Shown: positions 8,540 to 17,656 of the stretch, in pieces
How the letters are laid out: each line of letters starts with the position of its first letter
Position numbering within the stretch: the first letter of the stretch is position 1
Assembly: GCA_910587155.1 (NCBI GenBank)
Contig: CAJULA010000003.1
Coordinates: 101,141 to 165,140, forward strand
Direction: 5' to 3'
From: an uncultured Lachnospiraceae bacterium
GTDB taxonomy: Bacteria > Bacillota > Clostridia > Lachnospirales > Lachnospiraceae
DNA length: 64,000 bases
Program-made: the position numbers and the translations under genes
Notes under the pieces: model-generated
What the model was told of the DNA's origin: nothing
Database searches by the model: none
What the model saw: only the letters and a program-made list of their open reading frames with translations

Positions 8540-9281
8540 AAAAAAACATGGCGTGGATTTCAGGGAAGTCTGGTATGCGGAGGAAAAGTGTGACCTTGAT
8601 GGTATCATTCTCTACCGGGGCGCGAAAAAACCGATCGGAAAGGTACTGCGAAAAGTGCGGACGCTGATCACGGATCTGACGCTGAGTGAAGAGGAGATCG
8701 TGGGACGGTGCCAGAAGGATTGCCGGTATCAGATACGCCGGGCCGCCAGGGAAAATATTACGGCACAGTTTAAAACCGGGACGGAGATCACCCGGGAAGA
8801 TATTACCCGGTTCTGCGATTTTTTTATGGATTTCTGGAAAAGTAAGGGCATAGAAGAGGAAACTTACGAGAAATATAAAGAAGAGATCGAAACTTATGCC
8901 GCTGCGGGCGTTTTTGCCATCACCAGTGCCAGCCGGGACGGTGAGGTGCTGGTCTATCATACGTATATTGTGGGAGACACCTTTGTCCGCTCTTATCAGT
9001 CGGCCTCTCAGTTTCGCAGTGAAGGGCAAAATCCCCGTATCGTGGGAATTGCCAACAGGTATCTGCACAAGGCGGATATGATGTATTTCAAGAAAATGGG
9101 AAAGACGGTCTATGACTGGGGCGGCGCGGGCCTGCGGGAAGAAGTGAGGAATATTACAGAGTTCAAGGAGTCTTTCGGCGGGGAAGAGCTGTTCTATTAT
9201 GACTGTGAGGATGCAGTGGGGCTCAGAGCCGAGGCGGTCAAGGGAATCATCAACCTGATTGGAGTATTGACGGATGATTAA
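8520..9281 (+). CDS. FemAB/GNAT-like acyltransferase-fold protein
   Basis: 253 residues, no signal peptide. After a short N-terminal segment come LTLSEEEIVGRCQKDCRYQIRRAARENI, a helix region, and a strand pattern GVFAITSASRDGEVLVYHTYIV, then the late motif YDWGGAG. This layout (R-R--A-R helix, G-----DWGG) is that of FemAB-like and related GNAT proteins that move an acyl or aminoacyl group to an amine. In this locus the acceptor could be an amino sugar, but that is inference. It overlaps both neighbours, so it is part of the same translation-coupled run. Confidence 0.6.
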   Translation: MLVVNRRKKHGVDFREVWYAEEKCDLDGIILYRGAKKPIGKVLRKVRTLITDLTLSEEEIVGRCQKDCRYQIRRAARENITAQFKTGTEITREDITRFCDFFMDFWKSKGIEEETYEKYKEEIETYAAAGVFAITSASRDGEVLVYHTYIVGDTFVRSYQSASQFRSEGQNPRIVGIANRYLHKADMMYFKKMGKTVYDWGGAGLREEVRNITEFKESFGGEELFYYDCEDAVGLRAEAVKGIINLIGVLTDD

Positions 9282-10143
9282 TGTATGTCTTTTCCGGCTG
9301 GATGATATTACGCCGGACATGGATTGGGACAAATTTTACAGGGTGAAGGCTATCTTTGACAAATACAAGGTCAGGCCGCTGATTGGTGTGGTGCCGGACA
9401 ATGCAGATCCCGGCCTGCGTCAGGGGGAGTACCACGAGGATTTCTGGGAATCTGTCCATTCCCTGAAGCGGAGCGGCTGGCAGATCGCCCAGCATGGATA
9501 CCGTCATGTATATGAAACCCGCAGCAGCGGCCTGCTGGGGCTGAAAAAGGCCAGTGAATTTGCGGGTCTGCCCTATGAGGTGCAGTATGAAAAGATCAGA
9601 AACGGCAGGAAAATTTTGCAAAAACATGGTCTGGATGCTACAATATTTATGGCACCCGGCCATACTTACGATAAAAATACGCTCAAGGCGCTGCGCAGTC
9701 TGGAATTTACCTGTGTTTCCGACGGCTATTCCAGTATTCCCTATCATACAAAGGGCCTTTTGTTCGTCCCCTGCAGGAGTGCCAGACCGCGGCTTAGCGA
9801 GGGGGTGGATACGATCTGTATCCACTGCAATGACCTGGATGAGCGGGACTATGGAGAACTGGAAAATTTCCTGGCGGCCCATCACCAGCAGGTGATTCCT
9901 TTTTCCGAAATACTGGAACAGCTCTGGTATCCGGGCAGGACGATGGAAGTAAGGCTCCAGGAGCGGCGCAACCTGCTGCTGCACCGGATCAAACGTTATA
10001 CGGCGGAAAATCCCACGCTGCAGGCGTATCTGCAGGAAACCTGGGATGCGGATGCAGGAAGGAAGAGGAGAAAGCGGCTGCGCGGCCTGCCTGGACTCTT
10101 ATGGAGGCGGGGCGGCAGACGAAAGGCAGACAAAGAAGGATAA
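9274..10143 (+). CDS. polysaccharide deacetylase, NodB-fold (DUF2334-like)
   Basis: 289 residues. The N-terminal FRLDDIT supplies the aspartates of the NodB metal motif, followed by GVVPDN and the His motif QHGYRH (about residues 71-76), then MAPGHTYD. This is the arrangement of DUF2334-type carbohydrate deacetylases, which remove N- or O-acetyl groups. No signal peptide is seen, so it would act in the cytosol on a lipid-linked or nucleotide-linked sugar. The C-terminus is strongly basic (RKRRKRLRG, RRGGRRKADKEG), possibly a membrane or nucleic-acid-phosphate contact. Confidence 0.75.
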   Translation: MINVCLFRLDDITPDMDWDKFYRVKAIFDKYKVRPLIGVVPDNADPGLRQGEYHEDFWESVHSLKRSGWQIAQHGYRHVYETRSSGLLGLKKASEFAGLPYEVQYEKIRNGRKILQKHGLDATIFMAPGHTYDKNTLKALRSLEFTCVSDGYSSIPYHTKGLLFVPCRSARPRLSEGVDTICIHCNDLDERDYGELENFLAAHHQQVIPFSEILEQLWYPGRTMEVRLQERRNLLLHRIKRYTAENPTLQAYLQETWDADAGRKRRKRLRGLPGLLWRRGGRRKADKEG

Positions 10144-10202
10144 GGCGATACCACCTGCGGAGAGAACGGTATCGGCAGGGATTATCCATACAGGGAGAGA
10201 GC

Positions 10203-11984
10203 ATGGACAGAGATATCATGAAAAAACTGAAGGCGGTACTGAGCCGGGAGCAGAAACGGAAAGTGGTGGCACTGCTGTTTCTGATCCTGATCGGCGCTGT
10301 TCTGGAAACGCTGGGGGTATCTATGATATTGCCCATTGTCATGGCCATTGTGGAGCCGGACGCGTTTACGGACAATAAGGCCGTGGTCATGGTCAGCCAG
10401 CTGCTGGGGCTTGAAAGTCTGGAACAGTTTGTGATTGCCATGATCGTGGTACTGATTCTGATTTTTGTTTTAAAAAATGCCTATCTTCTGTTTATGTATT
10501 ATGTACAGCATACGTTTATCTGCAACAGTCAGTTTCTGATTTCCAGAGATCTGCTGCGAATTTATTTTAACAAGCCTTATGAGTTTTACTTAAATGCCAA
10601 TACTTCGGATGTACTGCGCACCGTGTACAGCGATACCACGGGCGTCTTTTCTCTGCTGCTGGAATGTATTCAGTTTCTGTCGGAGTTTATCATCGCCGTC
10701 TGCCTGGGGCTTGTGCTGCTTGTCATCGACTTTCAGATGATGGTCGTCATGTGCTTTGTGCTCTTTGGCGTCACCGGACTGATTGCCCTGCTGTTCAAAC
10801 CGAAGATGGGGCGCATCGGGCAGGAGGCCAGGGTCCGACAGAGCCGTATGTATAACAGTATCATTCAGTCCATTATGGGGATCAAGGACGTTAAGATATT
10901 TGCCAAGGAAGAATCTTTTCTGGAAGAATACGAAAACAACGGCAGAAAATTTTATGACCTTTCCAGAAGCCAGAAAGTGCTGGGGTCTGCCCCCAGACTG
11001 ATCATTGAAAGTGTCTGCATCGGCGGGATCCTGGCCTATCTGGGCGCCATGATCGCGCTGGGACAGAGTGTGACCAGCATGCTGCCGCAGCTCACCGCGT
11101 TTGCCATGGCGGCAGTCAGGCTTATGCCCTGTGCGAACCGCATGAGCACCTATCTGGCCAATATTGCCTATTATAAGCCCACCCTGGACTTTGTCTATGA
11201 AAATGTGGAAATGCCAAAGGATGTCAGGGAAGAATATAAAGGCAGGACCGGGGAGAGAGGCAGGGAAGGAAAACTGCCTTTCCGGCGGGAAATTAGCGTG
11301 GAGGGCATCAGCTATCGCTATCCCAATTCCGATAAGGTGATTTTTGACCGGGCCGATATGCGGATCCCGATCGGGAAATCGGTGGGGATTGTAGGAAAAT
11401 CCGGTGCGGGCAAGACCACGCTGGTGGATATTATGCTTGGCCTTCTGGATGCGCAGGGCGGGCGGATCCTCTGCGACGGGACGGACATTCTGACCGATTA
11501 TGCGGGCTGGCTGCATAATATCGGCTACATTCCCCAGACAATTAATCTGATCGACGATACGCTGCGTGCCAATGTGGCGTTTGGCATCCCCAGGGAAAAG
11601 GTAGATGAGAAAAGAGTATGGGAAGTGCTGGAAGAAGCACAGCTGACCTCTTTTGTCAGAGAACAGCCAGACGGGCTGGATACGGAAATCGGCGAACGGG
11701 GAATCCGTATGTCAGGCGGGCAGAGACAGAGACTGGGAATTGCCAGAGCGCTGTATCATGATCCGGAGCTGCTCATACTGGATGAGGCGACGTCTGCCCT
11801 GGATAATGATACGGAGGCCGCCATCATGGAAGCAATCAACAATTTCCATGGAAAGAAGACAATGCTGATCATCGCTCATCGCCTGAAGACCATAGAAAAC
11901 TGTGATATGATATTTGAGGTCAGGGACGGAAAGATTATACAGGAGACAAAGGATGGACATCAATCTGTTTTTTCAGGGGTATGA
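10203..11984 (+). CDS. ABC transporter, PglK/MsbA-like flippase (membrane and ATPase fused)
   Basis: 593 residues from ATG 10203 behind GGGAGAG; an in-frame ATG at 10101 would overlap the previous gene. The N-terminal half has six hydrophobic segments starting at VVALLFLILIGAVLETLGVS, an opening that resembles the lipid-linked oligosaccharide flippase PglK. The ATPase half has Walker A GKSGAGKTT (about 397-405), signature MSGGQRQRLG (about 502-511), Walker B LLILDEATS and the H-loop IIAHR. It probably flips an undecaprenyl-linked glycan. A Wzx-type flippase is also present at 55104, so the locus has two candidate export routes. Confidence 0.85.
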   Translation: MDRDIMKKLKAVLSREQKRKVVALLFLILIGAVLETLGVSMILPIVMAIVEPDAFTDNKAVVMVSQLLGLESLEQFVIAMIVVLILIFVLKNAYLLFMYYVQHTFICNSQFLISRDLLRIYFNKPYEFYLNANTSDVLRTVYSDTTGVFSLLLECIQFLSEFIIAVCLGLVLLVIDFQMMVVMCFVLFGVTGLIALLFKPKMGRIGQEARVRQSRMYNSIIQSIMGIKDVKIFAKEESFLEEYENNGRKFYDLSRSQKVLGSAPRLIIESVCIGGILAYLGAMIALGQSVTSMLPQLTAFAMAAVRLMPCANRMSTYLANIAYYKPTLDFVYENVEMPKDVREEYKGRTGERGREGKLPFRREISVEGISYRYPNSDKVIFDRADMRIPIGKSVGIVGKSGAGKTTLVDIMLGLLDAQGGRILCDGTDILTDYAGWLHNIGYIPQTINLIDDTLRANVAFGIPREKVDEKRVWEVLEEAQLTSFVREQPDGLDTEIGERGIRMSGGQRQRLGIARALYHDPELLILDEATSALDNDTEAAIMEAINNFHGKKTMLIIAHRLKTIENCDMIFEVRDGKIIQETKDGHQSVFSGV

Positions 11985-13467
11985 TTCTGTAAACGGCTAT
12001 CAGGCCTCCCTGCTGCGCGATATTGATGCGCATATTCATTTCAGAAGATGTGTGCTTACAAGCCGGGACAATGACGGGCGGGATCATTATGATCCGGCGA
12101 AATATGAAAAGATTGACTATGATATGTGCGCCAATGCCCGCTATGAATATAAAATGGATATGAACCGACTGCGGCCGCTGTCCAGAGAGCTGCTCACGGC
12201 CATGGAGCCTTATGAACCGGCTGCGGTCAAGATGCTGTGCCGCATCACGGATTTTGATATTTTTACCTACGATGAGGCAAAGCGCTTTTATCTGCATCAT
12301 CTGCGTTTCTGGAATGATGTCTTTGAACGCAATCAGATCAACTATGTGTTTCTGACAGGGATCCCGCATCATACCCATGATTATGTGATCTATGGCCTGA
12401 CAAAGGTAAAAAAGATTCCCATGTGTATTCTGGCGCCCACCCATCTGCCACACTGGTGCTTTGTGGGCAATGACCTGTATTCTCTGTATGAGCGGCTGGA
12501 TGAAGCTTATGCGCGGCAGGAGGAGAGCGGCGGGGAAGTGGTGCTGCCGCCGGATGTGGAGGCTTATTATCAGGCGCTGCTGCGGGAAAACAAGCAGCAG
12601 AAAATGCAGGTCATGCTCGGCTCCGGCAGCAAAAAAGAACATGCCAGAAAAGAAAAGCGTCAGATCATGGGATATGTCATGCCGGATCAGATCCTGAAGC
12701 GGCAGTTGTCCCGGATCAGGCACGGGCTGGCGGATTCTCTGCGCAGGAAGTCGGCGGCGCCATGGAAGGAAAGTCTCGCCTGGATGCGCAGGGATGCCTA
12801 CTGTATCCATAAGGTGCGGCATAAGCTCAAACACTGTGATACGATCAGAGAATATGAGAAAATGGCCGTAGCGCCGGAATGGAAGGGGCAGCGATATGTG
12901 CTCTTTCTGCTGCATCTGCAGCCTGAAGCCACCACCCTGCCGCAGGCGGGTGTATTTGCGGAGCAGGAGCTGTGCGTGCAGCTATTGGCCCCTGTGTTAA
13001 AAGACTATGGCATCAGGCTGTATGTAAAGGAGCATTTTGTGCAGCCCTATCATATGAAGACCTTTTACAGAGATTTGCGAAAGACGGATAATGTGACGCT
13101 TATCAGCAGTGATGTGGATTCGGTGGATTTGCTGGCGCACTGTGTGGCGGCCGCTACCCCGGCGGGAACGGTGTCCATTGAGGCGATTGCCAACGGGAAA
13201 CCGGTATTTGTGTTCGGGCATGGGGGATTTGAGCATGGCCCGGGTATTTATCAGGTGGGAAATGAGGCACAGTGCCGGACGGCAATCGAAGAGATATTGC
13301 GCGGCGGCCCGGTGCCCGCAGCGGCGGTGCGCCGTTATTTCAAGGCCTTTGCGGACAGCGGCATCTGCATTTATTCGCCCATAGAGGGTGCGGAGCCGGA
13401 ACTGGTGGAGCAAAGCCGGAGAGCGATTGCTGCGCTGGCAGTCAGGGAAATAAGAGGTGTGAAATGA
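11953..13467 (+). CDS. KpsS-like capsule polysaccharide protein
   Basis: 504 residues; ATG 11953 is chosen because AGGAGA lies six bases upstream, and it overlaps the ABC gene end. The N-terminal part (FFQGYDSVNGYQASLL, then VFLTGIPHHTHDYVIYGL) and the C-terminal part (LLHLQPEATTLPQAG, YVKEHFVQP, AAATPAGTVSIEAIANGKPVFVFG) follow the KpsS/LipB capsule family. Some members of this family transfer sugars from CMP-Kdo. Next to a CMP-sugar pathway, a CMP-ulosonate transferase role is attractive but unproven. No membrane segment is seen. Confidence 0.65.
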   Translation: MDINLFFQGYDSVNGYQASLLRDIDAHIHFRRCVLTSRDNDGRDHYDPAKYEKIDYDMCANARYEYKMDMNRLRPLSRELLTAMEPYEPAAVKMLCRITDFDIFTYDEAKRFYLHHLRFWNDVFERNQINYVFLTGIPHHTHDYVIYGLTKVKKIPMCILAPTHLPHWCFVGNDLYSLYERLDEAYARQEESGGEVVLPPDVEAYYQALLRENKQQKMQVMLGSGSKKEHARKEKRQIMGYVMPDQILKRQLSRIRHGLADSLRRKSAAPWKESLAWMRRDAYCIHKVRHKLKHCDTIREYEKMAVAPEWKGQRYVLFLLHLQPEATTLPQAGVFAEQELCVQLLAPVLKDYGIRLYVKEHFVQPYHMKTFYRDLRKTDNVTLISSDVDSVDLLAHCVAAATPAGTVSIEAIANGKPVFVFGHGGFEHGPGIYQVGNEAQCRTAIEEILRGGPVPAAAVRRYFKAFADSGICIYSPIEGAEPELVEQSRRAIAALAVREIRGVK

Positions 13468-14444
13468 AAAAAGTATTGGTTACGGGTGCGGACGGCTTTA
13501 TCGGCAGCCATCTGACAGAGCATTTGATGGAAAAAGGCTATGAGGTAAAGGCCTTTACGTATTATAATTCTTTTAATACCTGGGGATGGCTGGACAGCCT
13601 GCCGGGAGAGAAGCTGCGGGAAATCGAAATTTTTCAGGGAGATATCCGGGATCCGAACGGTGTGAGAGAAGCCATGAAAGGGACGGACGGTGTCTTCCAT
13701 CTGGCAGCGCTGATTGCCATTCCGTTCAGCTATCATTCTCCGGATTCTTACGTGGATACGAATATCAAGGGTACACTGAATGTACTGCAGGCGGCCCGGG
13801 ATCTGGATATGGAGCGGGTGCTGGTCACCTCCACGTCGGAAGTATACGGGACGGCGCAGTATGTGCCCATTGATGAAAAACACCCTTATCAGGGACAGTC
13901 GCCTTATTCTGCCACCAAGATCGGCGCGGACCGGCTGGCGGAAAGCTTTTATCGGAGCTTTGACCTGCCGGTGACGATCGTGCGGCCTTTCAATACCTTT
14001 GGCCCCAGACAGTCGGCCAGGGCAGTGATCCCCACTATTATCATGCAGCTCCTCTCAGGCAGGGAAGAGATCAGCCTGGGCTCGCTGACGCCCACCCGGG
14101 ATTTTAATTATGTGAAAGACACCGTGAATGGCTTTTACGAGATTGCGGTGTCCGGACAGACGGTCGGTGAGGAAATCAATATCGCTACCCAGAGAGAGAT
14201 CAGTATCGGCGACCTGGCGCATGAGCTGATCCGCCAGATCAGCCCCGGGGCACGTATCGTCTGTGATGAGCAGCGTACCCGGCCAGAGAAGAGTGAGGTG
14301 AACCGGTTGCTGGGCTGCAATGAAAAAATTATGCGGCTGACAGACTGGAAGCCTCGGTACAGCTTTGAGGAAGGGCTGGCGGAGACGATAGCATGGATCA
14401 GAGGACATATGGACACGTATAAAACAGATATTTATAATGTGTGA
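13464..14444 (+). CDS. NAD-dependent nucleotide-sugar 4,6-dehydratase, LegB-like
   Basis: 326 residues from ATG 13464 (ATGA overlap with the upstream stop). GADGFIG at 8-14, FTYYNSFNTWGWLD at 31-44, STSEVYG at 123-129, Tyr148/Lys152 in PYSATK. The YNSFN-WGWLD block is characteristic of LegB, which makes the 4-keto-6-deoxy intermediate on the legionaminic acid route. It begins a module with a PtmE-like enzyme, an SDR, a NeuB-like synthase and a CMP-transferase. The aminotransferase LegC that normally follows is absent nearby. Confidence 0.85.
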   Translation: MKKVLVTGADGFIGSHLTEHLMEKGYEVKAFTYYNSFNTWGWLDSLPGEKLREIEIFQGDIRDPNGVREAMKGTDGVFHLAALIAIPFSYHSPDSYVDTNIKGTLNVLQAARDLDMERVLVTSTSEVYGTAQYVPIDEKHPYQGQSPYSATKIGADRLAESFYRSFDLPVTIVRPFNTFGPRQSARAVIPTIIMQLLSGREEISLGSLTPTRDFNYVKDTVNGFYEIAVSGQTVGEEINIATQREISIGDLAHELIRQISPGARIVCDEQRTRPEKSEVNRLLGCNEKIMRLTDWKPRYSFEEGLAETIAWIRGHMDTYKTDIYNV

Positions 14445-14497
14445 CGACAATGCGGCCGGGAGGAGTTTTGTGTGCCGCGTGGAAGGAATGGATGGCG

Positions 14498-15598
14498 ATG
14501 ATGGATGAAAAGACGGCAAAGCTCTGCATTTCCCCGGACTGCTCCATATTGGAAGCGATCCGGGTGCTGGATGAAACACATGAACGGATCGTGCTGATTG
14601 TGGAAGGCGGACGGCTTCTGGGCGTTTTGACTGACAGTGATGTCAGAAAATGGATTCTAAAGAGCGGAGAGATGTCCGAAAAAGTGACGGCAGCCATGAC
14701 AAAGGAGCCGGTCTGTGTCAAGGAAGAGGAGAGACGGCGGGCGGGTGCACTGATGGAGCGCTATGGCATTGATGCAATCCCGGTGCTTGATGACGGGGGG
14801 ATGCTGACGGATCTTTTGTTCCGCTATGAACCGTCGGAGAAAAAAAGACACACCGGAAAGCCTCTGACGGCTCCGGTGGTCATTATGGCGGGAGGAAAGG
14901 GCACACGCCTGCTTCCCTATACGCAGGTATTGCCCAAGCCCCTTTTGCCGATCGGCAACAACACCATCCTGGAACAGGTCATTGATTCCTTCCGGGAGGC
15001 AGGCTGCGGCACGTTTTATATTTCCATCCATTACAGGAAAAATCTCATCAAAGCATATTTCCAGGATCTGCATCCGGATTATGAAGTGGTATACGTGGAA
15101 GAAGAAGAATTTCTGGGGACGGCAGGCAGCCTCTATCTGGTAAAGGATCGGATCAGCGAACCGTTTTTTGTCAGCAACTGTGATATCCTGCTGGATGTGG
15201 ATTATGGAAAGATTATGAGATTTCATAAGGAGCAGGGGAATATGATTACCCTGATCACCTCGCTGAAAAATTATACCATTCCCTATGGGGTGGTCAATAT
15301 TGACGGGCAGGGGTCTGTGGAAAGCCTGTCGGAGAAACCGGCGCTGAGTTTTCTGGTGAATACGGGAGTCTATGTACTGAATCCGCAGGTGCTTGCCCTG
15401 ATCCCGCAGGAGAAGTTTATGCATATTACGGATCTGATACAGATCTGTCTGGATCGGGGAGACAAGATCGGCGTTTATCCCATTACGGAAAAGGCGTGGG
15501 AGGATATGGGCGAATTTTCCAGTATGGAGGAGATGCTGAAGGCCAGAGCGGACAGGGAATGTGAGTCAGAACAAAAGGACGGCCCGGCGGGAAAATGA
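14498..15598 (+). CDS. CBS-domain nucleotidyltransferase (PtmE-like sugar-1-phosphate guanylyltransferase)
   Basis: 366 residues from ATG 14498 (AGGAA nine bases upstream; ATG 14492 and a GTG at 14441 are alternatives). The first 120 residues form a CBS pair (ISPDCSILEAIRVLDE, GVLTDSDVRKWI, YGIDAIPVLDDGG). The rest is a GT-A-like nucleotidyltransferase with GGKGTRLLPYTQVLPKPLLPI, FVSNCDILLDVDY and an E-D-Mg-binding C-terminus. This two-part layout is that of PtmE, which makes GDP-glucosamine for legionaminic acid in Campylobacter. The actual base and sugar used here are inferred. Stop codon lies in a 48-bp tandem repeat. Confidence 0.82.
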   Translation: MMDEKTAKLCISPDCSILEAIRVLDETHERIVLIVEGGRLLGVLTDSDVRKWILKSGEMSEKVTAAMTKEPVCVKEEERRRAGALMERYGIDAIPVLDDGGMLTDLLFRYEPSEKKRHTGKPLTAPVVIMAGGKGTRLLPYTQVLPKPLLPIGNNTILEQVIDSFREAGCGTFYISIHYRKNLIKAYFQDLHPDYEVVYVEEEEFLGTAGSLYLVKDRISEPFFVSNCDILLDVDYGKIMRFHKEQGNMITLITSLKNYTIPYGVVNIDGQGSVESLSEKPALSFLVNTGVYVLNPQVLALIPQEKFMHITDLIQICLDRGDKIGVYPITEKAWEDMGEFSSMEEMLKARADRECESEQKDGPAGK

Positions 15599-15683
15599 CC
15601 AGGCAGATCGGGCGGGAGGAAATACGCGATGAACACGGGAAAATGACCAGGCAGATCGGGCGGGAGGAAATACGCGATGAACA
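15588..15683 (+). repeat. perfect 48-bp tandem duplication covering a stop, ribosome site and start codon
   Basis: Bases 15588-15635 are repeated exactly at 15636-15683. Each copy contains the end of the upstream gene (GGGAAAATGA), the ribosome site GGGAGGA and an ATGAACA start. Copy 1 therefore opens a five-codon mini-ORF, MNTGK, at 15629-15646 that ends in copy 2; copy 2 supplies the real start at 15677. The unit is 16 codons long. Confidence 0.95.
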
Positions 15684-16615
15684 GAGGACAAATGCCGGCC
15701 AGGGGCACGGATGCGGGATGGGAAGAAGACGGTAAAAAGAAAATACTGGTGACCGGTGCGGGCGGTTTTATCGGGAGTGCGCTGACGGCGTATCTGCGGG
15801 AGCGGGGGGTATCGGTGCTCGGCCCGGGCTCCGGTGCGCTGGATGTTACGGATCCGGCGGCCGTGGACGGACTCCCTGCCTGTGATCTGCGCCATATCGT
15901 CCATCTGGCGGGAAAAACCTTTGTGCCTAAAAGCTGGGAGGAACCGGGGGATTTTCTGAGGACGAATATGCTGGGGACGCTGCATATGCTGGAGCTGTGC
16001 AGGAAATGGGAGATTTCCATGACATATATCAGCGCTTATATTTACGGGCGGCCGGAAAGAATCCCCATCCGGGAGACAGACAGGATCAATCCCAACAACC
16101 CCTATGCAAAGTCCAAATATATGGCAGAAGAACTGTGCCGGTTTTACGCCGAGCAGTATGGGGTCAGGGTGAGTGTGATCCGGCCGTTCAATGTATATGG
16201 GGCGGGGCAGAGGAAGGATTTTCTGATTCCGCAGATCATCAGTCAGGCCATGCATGAAGACGCAGTCAGAGTCATGGATCTGATGCCCGGGCGGGATTAT
16301 ATCTATCTGGACGATTTGCTGGAAGCCATATGGCTGACCGTGGAGCATGTGCAGGATTATGATGTGTTTAATATCGGCCTGGGAGTATCGTATACGGTAG
16401 AGGAAGTGATTGATACCGTGCAGCGGCTGCTGGGCACAAGGCGGCCGGTGGTATGCAAAAACAAAGCACGCAGGAATGAACTGGACAATGTCGTGGCGGA
16501 TATTTCTCATGCGAGGGAAGTGCTTGGGTGGCAGCCGACGCATACACTTGAGGAAGGACTTGGGAAAATGATTGCCAGGATGCAGGAGACAGATGAAAGG
16601 AAGGAGTGCCCATGA
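15677..16615 (+). CDS. NAD-dependent sugar epimerase/reductase (extended SDR)
   Basis: 312 residues. After an odd hydrophilic leader of about 20 residues comes ILVTGAGGFIGSAL, then VHLAGKTFVPKSW, SAYIYG, and the catalytic pair in NPYAKSKYMAE; PFNVYGAGQ follows. An RmlD/GalE-like fold is clear. In this module it could reduce or epimerise the 4-keto product of the LegB-like dehydratase, which would replace the usual transamination; that is inference. The start lies in copy 2 of the 48-bp duplication, and an ATG-less core beginning near KKKILVTG suggests the leader may be dispensable. Confidence 0.8.
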   Translation: MNRGQMPARGTDAGWEEDGKKKILVTGAGGFIGSALTAYLRERGVSVLGPGSGALDVTDPAAVDGLPACDLRHIVHLAGKTFVPKSWEEPGDFLRTNMLGTLHMLELCRKWEISMTYISAYIYGRPERIPIRETDRINPNNPYAKSKYMAEELCRFYAEQYGVRVSVIRPFNVYGAGQRKDFLIPQIISQAMHEDAVRVMDLMPGRDYIYLDDLLEAIWLTVEHVQDYDVFNIGLGVSYTVEEVIDTVQRLLGTRRPVVCKNKARRNELDNVVADISHAREVLGWQPTHTLEEGLGKMIARMQETDERKECP

Positions 16616-17622
16616 ACTGGAACAGGCATAAAATATATATCATTGCAGAGATAGGCGGTAATTTTACGACCTGGGAGCAGGCGGCGGCGCTGGTCGACGC
16701 GGCCAAGGAATGCGGCGTGGATGCGGTAAAGCTGCAGACCTATCGGGCGGAAACGCTGTCCAGTAAAAAAGCGGTGTTCGATATGGAAAATACCGGGGTG
16801 ACTTCCCAGTACGATCTGTTTGATGCCTATGCGATCGGGGAAGACTTGCATCGCAGGATATTCACGTATGCGAAGCAGCGGGGGCTGGATATCTTTTCCT
16901 CCCCTTCTCATCAGAGCGATGTGGATATGCTGGAGCGGCTGGGCTGTGACGCCTATAAGACAGGTTCTGATGATGCAGTCAATCTTCCGCTGCTTCGGTA
17001 TATCGCCGCGCTGGGAAAGCCGGTGATTTATGCGAGCGGTATGTGTACACTGGATGAGGTCAGGCGCTCCGTGGATGTCATGCTGGCGCAGGGAAATCGG
17101 CAGATTGCCATTCTTCATGCGATTACCGCTTACCCCACCCATCCGGAGGATGTGAATCTGCGCGCCATCCATACGCTGCAGGAGGCGTTCCCGGGGCTGG
17201 CAGTCGGGTATTCGGATCATACGATGGGCATTACGGCCTGCATCTGTGCGGCGGCCATGGGGGCACAGATACTGGAGAAACATTTTACTTATGATAAGCA
17301 GGCGCAGGGGCCGGATCATATGCACTCCGCAGACCCGCAGGAGATGCGCCGTCTGGTAGAGGCAGTGCGGGAGTTTGAGGTGATGCGGGGGCATGGAGTG
17401 AAGATGCCGGCGCCGTCTGAGCGTATCACAAGGATCAATAACCGCAAAAGCATTGTCCTTTGCCGGGATGTGAAGGCGGGAGAGGTCATAGGACGGGATG
17501 CGGTGGATATCAAGCGGCCGGGCTATGGCATTGCGCCTGCCTTTCTGGAACAGGTGATTGGCAGACGGGCCGGCAGGGATCTGTATGCGGAAGATGTACT
17601 GCGTTTTGAGGATCTTGGATAA
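16612..17622 (+). CDS. NeuB/SpsE-like ulosonate synthase with SAF domain
   Basis: 336 residues from ATG 16612 (AAGGAG five bases upstream, ATGA overlap). The NeuB barrel shows IAEIGGNF, GVDAVKLQTY, FSSPSHQSDVDMLE, KPVIYASGM, YPTHPEDVNLRAI, GYSDHTMGI and EKHFT, including the two metal-binding histidines; a SAF domain (KSIVLCRDVKAGEVIGRDAV) closes the protein. The family condenses phosphoenolpyruvate with a free 6-carbon amino sugar. The motif GGNF replaces the usual G-NH-G, and LHAITAYP replaces LHC--YP, placing it nearer SpsE-like members. The sugar acceptor is unknown. Confidence 0.87.
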   Translation: MNWNRHKIYIIAEIGGNFTTWEQAAALVDAAKECGVDAVKLQTYRAETLSSKKAVFDMENTGVTSQYDLFDAYAIGEDLHRRIFTYAKQRGLDIFSSPSHQSDVDMLERLGCDAYKTGSDDAVNLPLLRYIAALGKPVIYASGMCTLDEVRRSVDVMLAQGNRQIAILHAITAYPTHPEDVNLRAIHTLQEAFPGLAVGYSDHTMGITACICAAAMGAQILEKHFTYDKQAQGPDHMHSADPQEMRRLVEAVREFEVMRGHGVKMPAPSERITRINNRKSIVLCRDVKAGEVIGRDAVDIKRPGYGIAPAFLEQVIGRRAGRDLYAEDVLRFEDLG

Positions 17623-17656
17623 GCCGGCAGATATACGGACGGAGAGGAGGAGCAAT

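Noticed and set aside
7328..8608. Long reverse-strand reading frame (426 codons) opposite the GT4 gene
   Set aside because: It mirrors a clear GT4 gene, has no ribosome site and gives a His/Arg/Gln-rich product typical of antisense frames. The same applies to reverse frames at 2090-2680, 8325-9332, 16507-17916, 50966-52156 and 59038-60186.
14766..14816. G6 runs such as the one near 14805 and others at 15804, 18481, 30011 and 63225
   Set aside because: They lie in intact reading frames and are shorter than the two G8 runs, so no switching is claimed.
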